The translations under genes were made by a program, and so were the position numbers. Source: NCEH01 sp040049195 (GTDB lineage: Bacteria > Pseudomonadota > Alphaproteobacteria > Rhizobiales > Xanthobacteraceae). Taken from it: a stretch of 64,000 nucleotides of DNA. Every line of letters begins with the position of its first letter. Positions within the stretch are counted from its first letter, which is position 1. This document shows positions 62,705 through 64,000 of this stretch, piece after piece. The notes beneath the pieces are model-generated. The model saw only the letters and a program-made list of their open reading frames with translations, ran no database searches and was not told the origin of the DNA. The DNA lies in NCBI RefSeq assembly GCF_040049195.1, contig NZ_JBDZDL010000006.1; one strand, 5' to 3'.

Positions 62705-63693
62705 TTCATGCTCTCCAGGTTCGCGCTCTCCAGGGCGTTCGCGGGGGTCGCGCGCGCCGCCGCCCGGCGTTGCGCGATGGTCTCGAACACGCCGACGATG
62801 CCGGTGGGCGCCTTGAGGATGATGGCCAGCAGCACGAAGCCCAGGATCAATTGCCAGCTGTCGGCCACGAACGCCGCCGCATAGGTGCGGATCGCTTCGT
62901 AGACGAAGGTGCCGGTGAGCGCCCCGGCGACGTGGCCGACCCCGCCGAGGATCGCGATGAACACGAATTCGGAAGACCGCGTCCAATAGGTGTATTCGGG
63001 CGTCGCGATGCCCTGGATCAGGCCGAGCCCCGCCCCGCCGATGCCGCACAGCACCGCCGAGATCACATAGCCCACCAGCAGCACGCTGCGGGCGGAGAGG
63101 CCGATATATTCCAGCCGCGTCTCGTTGGTCTTGATGGCTTTCAGCGCCTGGCCGAGCGGGCTCTTCAAGTAGCGCCACACGAGATAGGCCCCGGCGAGCG
63201 CGAGGACCAGCATCACGTAATAAAGCAGCAGGTCGAACTGCCCGCGGTCGAAGCCGAAGCCGAACAAGGTGGGCCGGCGGATGCGCAGGCCGTCCGACCC
63301 GCCGGTGAGATGGAAGAACTTCTCCAGGATCGAATAGAGCACCATGGAGAAGGCGAGGTTCAGCATGCCGAAGAAGATGTAGCGGTAGCGCACCACGAAC
63401 AGGCCGACGATGAGGCCCAGCACCAGCGAGGTGCCGACGCTCGCCACCAGCAGCAGGGCAAGGTCGCCGCCTCCGCCCATGGCACGGCCGAGGAAGGCGG
63501 CGGTATAGGCGCCGGTGGCGAAGAACATGCCGTGGCCGAACGACACCTGCCCCGCCTGCAGCAGCAGGATGATGCCCAGCACCGCGAGGCTCTTGGCATA
63601 GACGATGGCGAGGAAGGTCAGCGACGACACGGCGAACAGCGGCACCAGGGCCAGCAGGATCGCCAGCGCGATCAGGGAAAGACGGGCGGCCAT
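62701..63693 (-). CDS. livM: branched-chain amino acid-type ABC transporter permease
   Basis: A 330-residue LivM-type permease with about nine hydrophobic segments, GIILLLQAGQVSFGHGMFFATGAYTAAFLG, QALKAIKTNETRLEYIGLSARSVLL and IAILGGVGHVAGALTGTFVYE. It forms the channel with the LivH-type protein encoded upstream, 2 bp away. Confidence 0.92.
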
Positions 63694-63695
63694 GG

Positions 63696-64000
63696 TCAGA
63701 TCTTCCTAACGGCGGTGGCGCCGAACAGGCCGCTCGGCCGCACGATGAGCACGAGCACCATGAGGATGTAGGGCACCAGCACCTCGAATTCGGGGGCGAT
63801 GTAGACCGCGAGCGAGCGGCCGAGGCCGATCATCAGTGCCGCCACCGCCGCGCCCTCGATCTGGCCGAGGCCGGCGGTCGCGGCCACGGCGAAGGAGAGC
63901 ACGATCATCTCCGCGCCCATGCCGGGGATCAGCGAGGTGGTGGGCGCGGCCACCGCGCCGCCCAGCGCCGCCAGCGTCGCGCCGACGATGAAGGTGAGGA
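63696..64000 (-). CDS. livH: branched-chain amino acid-type ABC transporter permease, partial
   Basis: The C-terminal 100 residues of a LivH-type permease; the frame is open to the right edge (LTFIVGATLAALGGAVAAPTTSLIPGMGAEMIVLSFAVAATAGLGQIEGAAVAALMIGLGRSLAV ... MVLVLIVRPSGLFG). The N-terminal part and presumably the binding-protein gene lie outside the window. It is the most upstream gene seen of the leftward operon. Confidence 0.9.
   Translation of the reverse strand, partial: LTFIVGATLAALGGAVAAPTTSLIPGMGAEMIVLSFAVAATAGLGQIEGAAVAALMIGLGRSLAVYIAPEFEVLVPYILMVLVLIVRPSGLFGATAVRKI

Overview
The window is high-GC DNA from an alphaproteobacterium, most likely a member of the Hyphomicrobiales close to Xanthobacteraceae. 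This rests on gene content (FixJ-type two-component genes, an FmdA/UrtABCDE amide locus, RlmE with a Ppx/GppA protein), GGAAC-N16/17-GTT promoters of the alphaproteobacterial general stress type, and perfect 16-bp parS sequences. The genus cannot be fixed from the sequence alone. No tRNA, rRNA, CRISPR array, transposase or phage gene was recognised.

Layout. 0.2-4.5 kb: stress genes (YciF-like ferritin-fold protein, large KatE catalase, cysteine hydrolase) and small secreted proteins. 4.5-8.0 kb: a signalling island with a single-domain receiver, a PAS histidine kinase, a FixJ-like regulator and two paralogous small secreted proteins; ATAC-N4-GTAT inverted repeats recur here and upstream of the flavin reductase. 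8.0-14.6 kb: AraC regulator, flavin reductase, then ssuD-ssuA-ssuB-ssuC for alkanesulfonate use, with a LysR gene. 14.7-17.1 kb: nitronate monooxygenase-like enzyme, an internally deleted AhpD-like gene and a PPOX-family protein. 17.2-31.4 kb: a carboxylic acid catabolic locus with an ABC transporter, IclR regulator, three acyl-CoA dehydrogenases, CoA transferase, crotonase, SDR, sugar-kinase-like phosphotransferase, DUF6285-like small protein, 3-hydroxyacyl-CoA dehydrogenase and thiolase. Part of it has the gene make-up of the Pseudomonas Lva (4-hydroxyacyl-CoA phosphorylation) pathway. 31.5-34.2 kb: an MFS exporter and two small genes. 34.2-45.9 kb: an NCS1 permease/histidine kinase/receiver fusion and its LuxR-type regulator, divergent from a complete urea/short-chain-amide ABC transporter plus formamidase and FmdB. 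45.9-55.3 kb: mostly housekeeping genes (rlmE, Ppx/GppA, transaldolase, secreted chorismate mutase, BON protein, pncB, a GGDEF protein). 55.3-64 kb: a leftward operon with a branched-chain-amino-acid-type ABC transporter, aldehyde dehydrogenase, SDR, class I fumarase/mesaconase, acyl-CoA dehydrogenase and MaoC-type hydratase; it runs off the right edge.

The parS sites lie 39 kb apart in inverted orientation inside a longer conserved block, which suggests the segment is in the origin-proximal part of the chromosome. The strongest candidates for new biology are the NCS1-kinase fusion beside the amide locus, the Lva-like module with its own transporter, and the FixJ-type signalling island with secreted proteins and shared operators.
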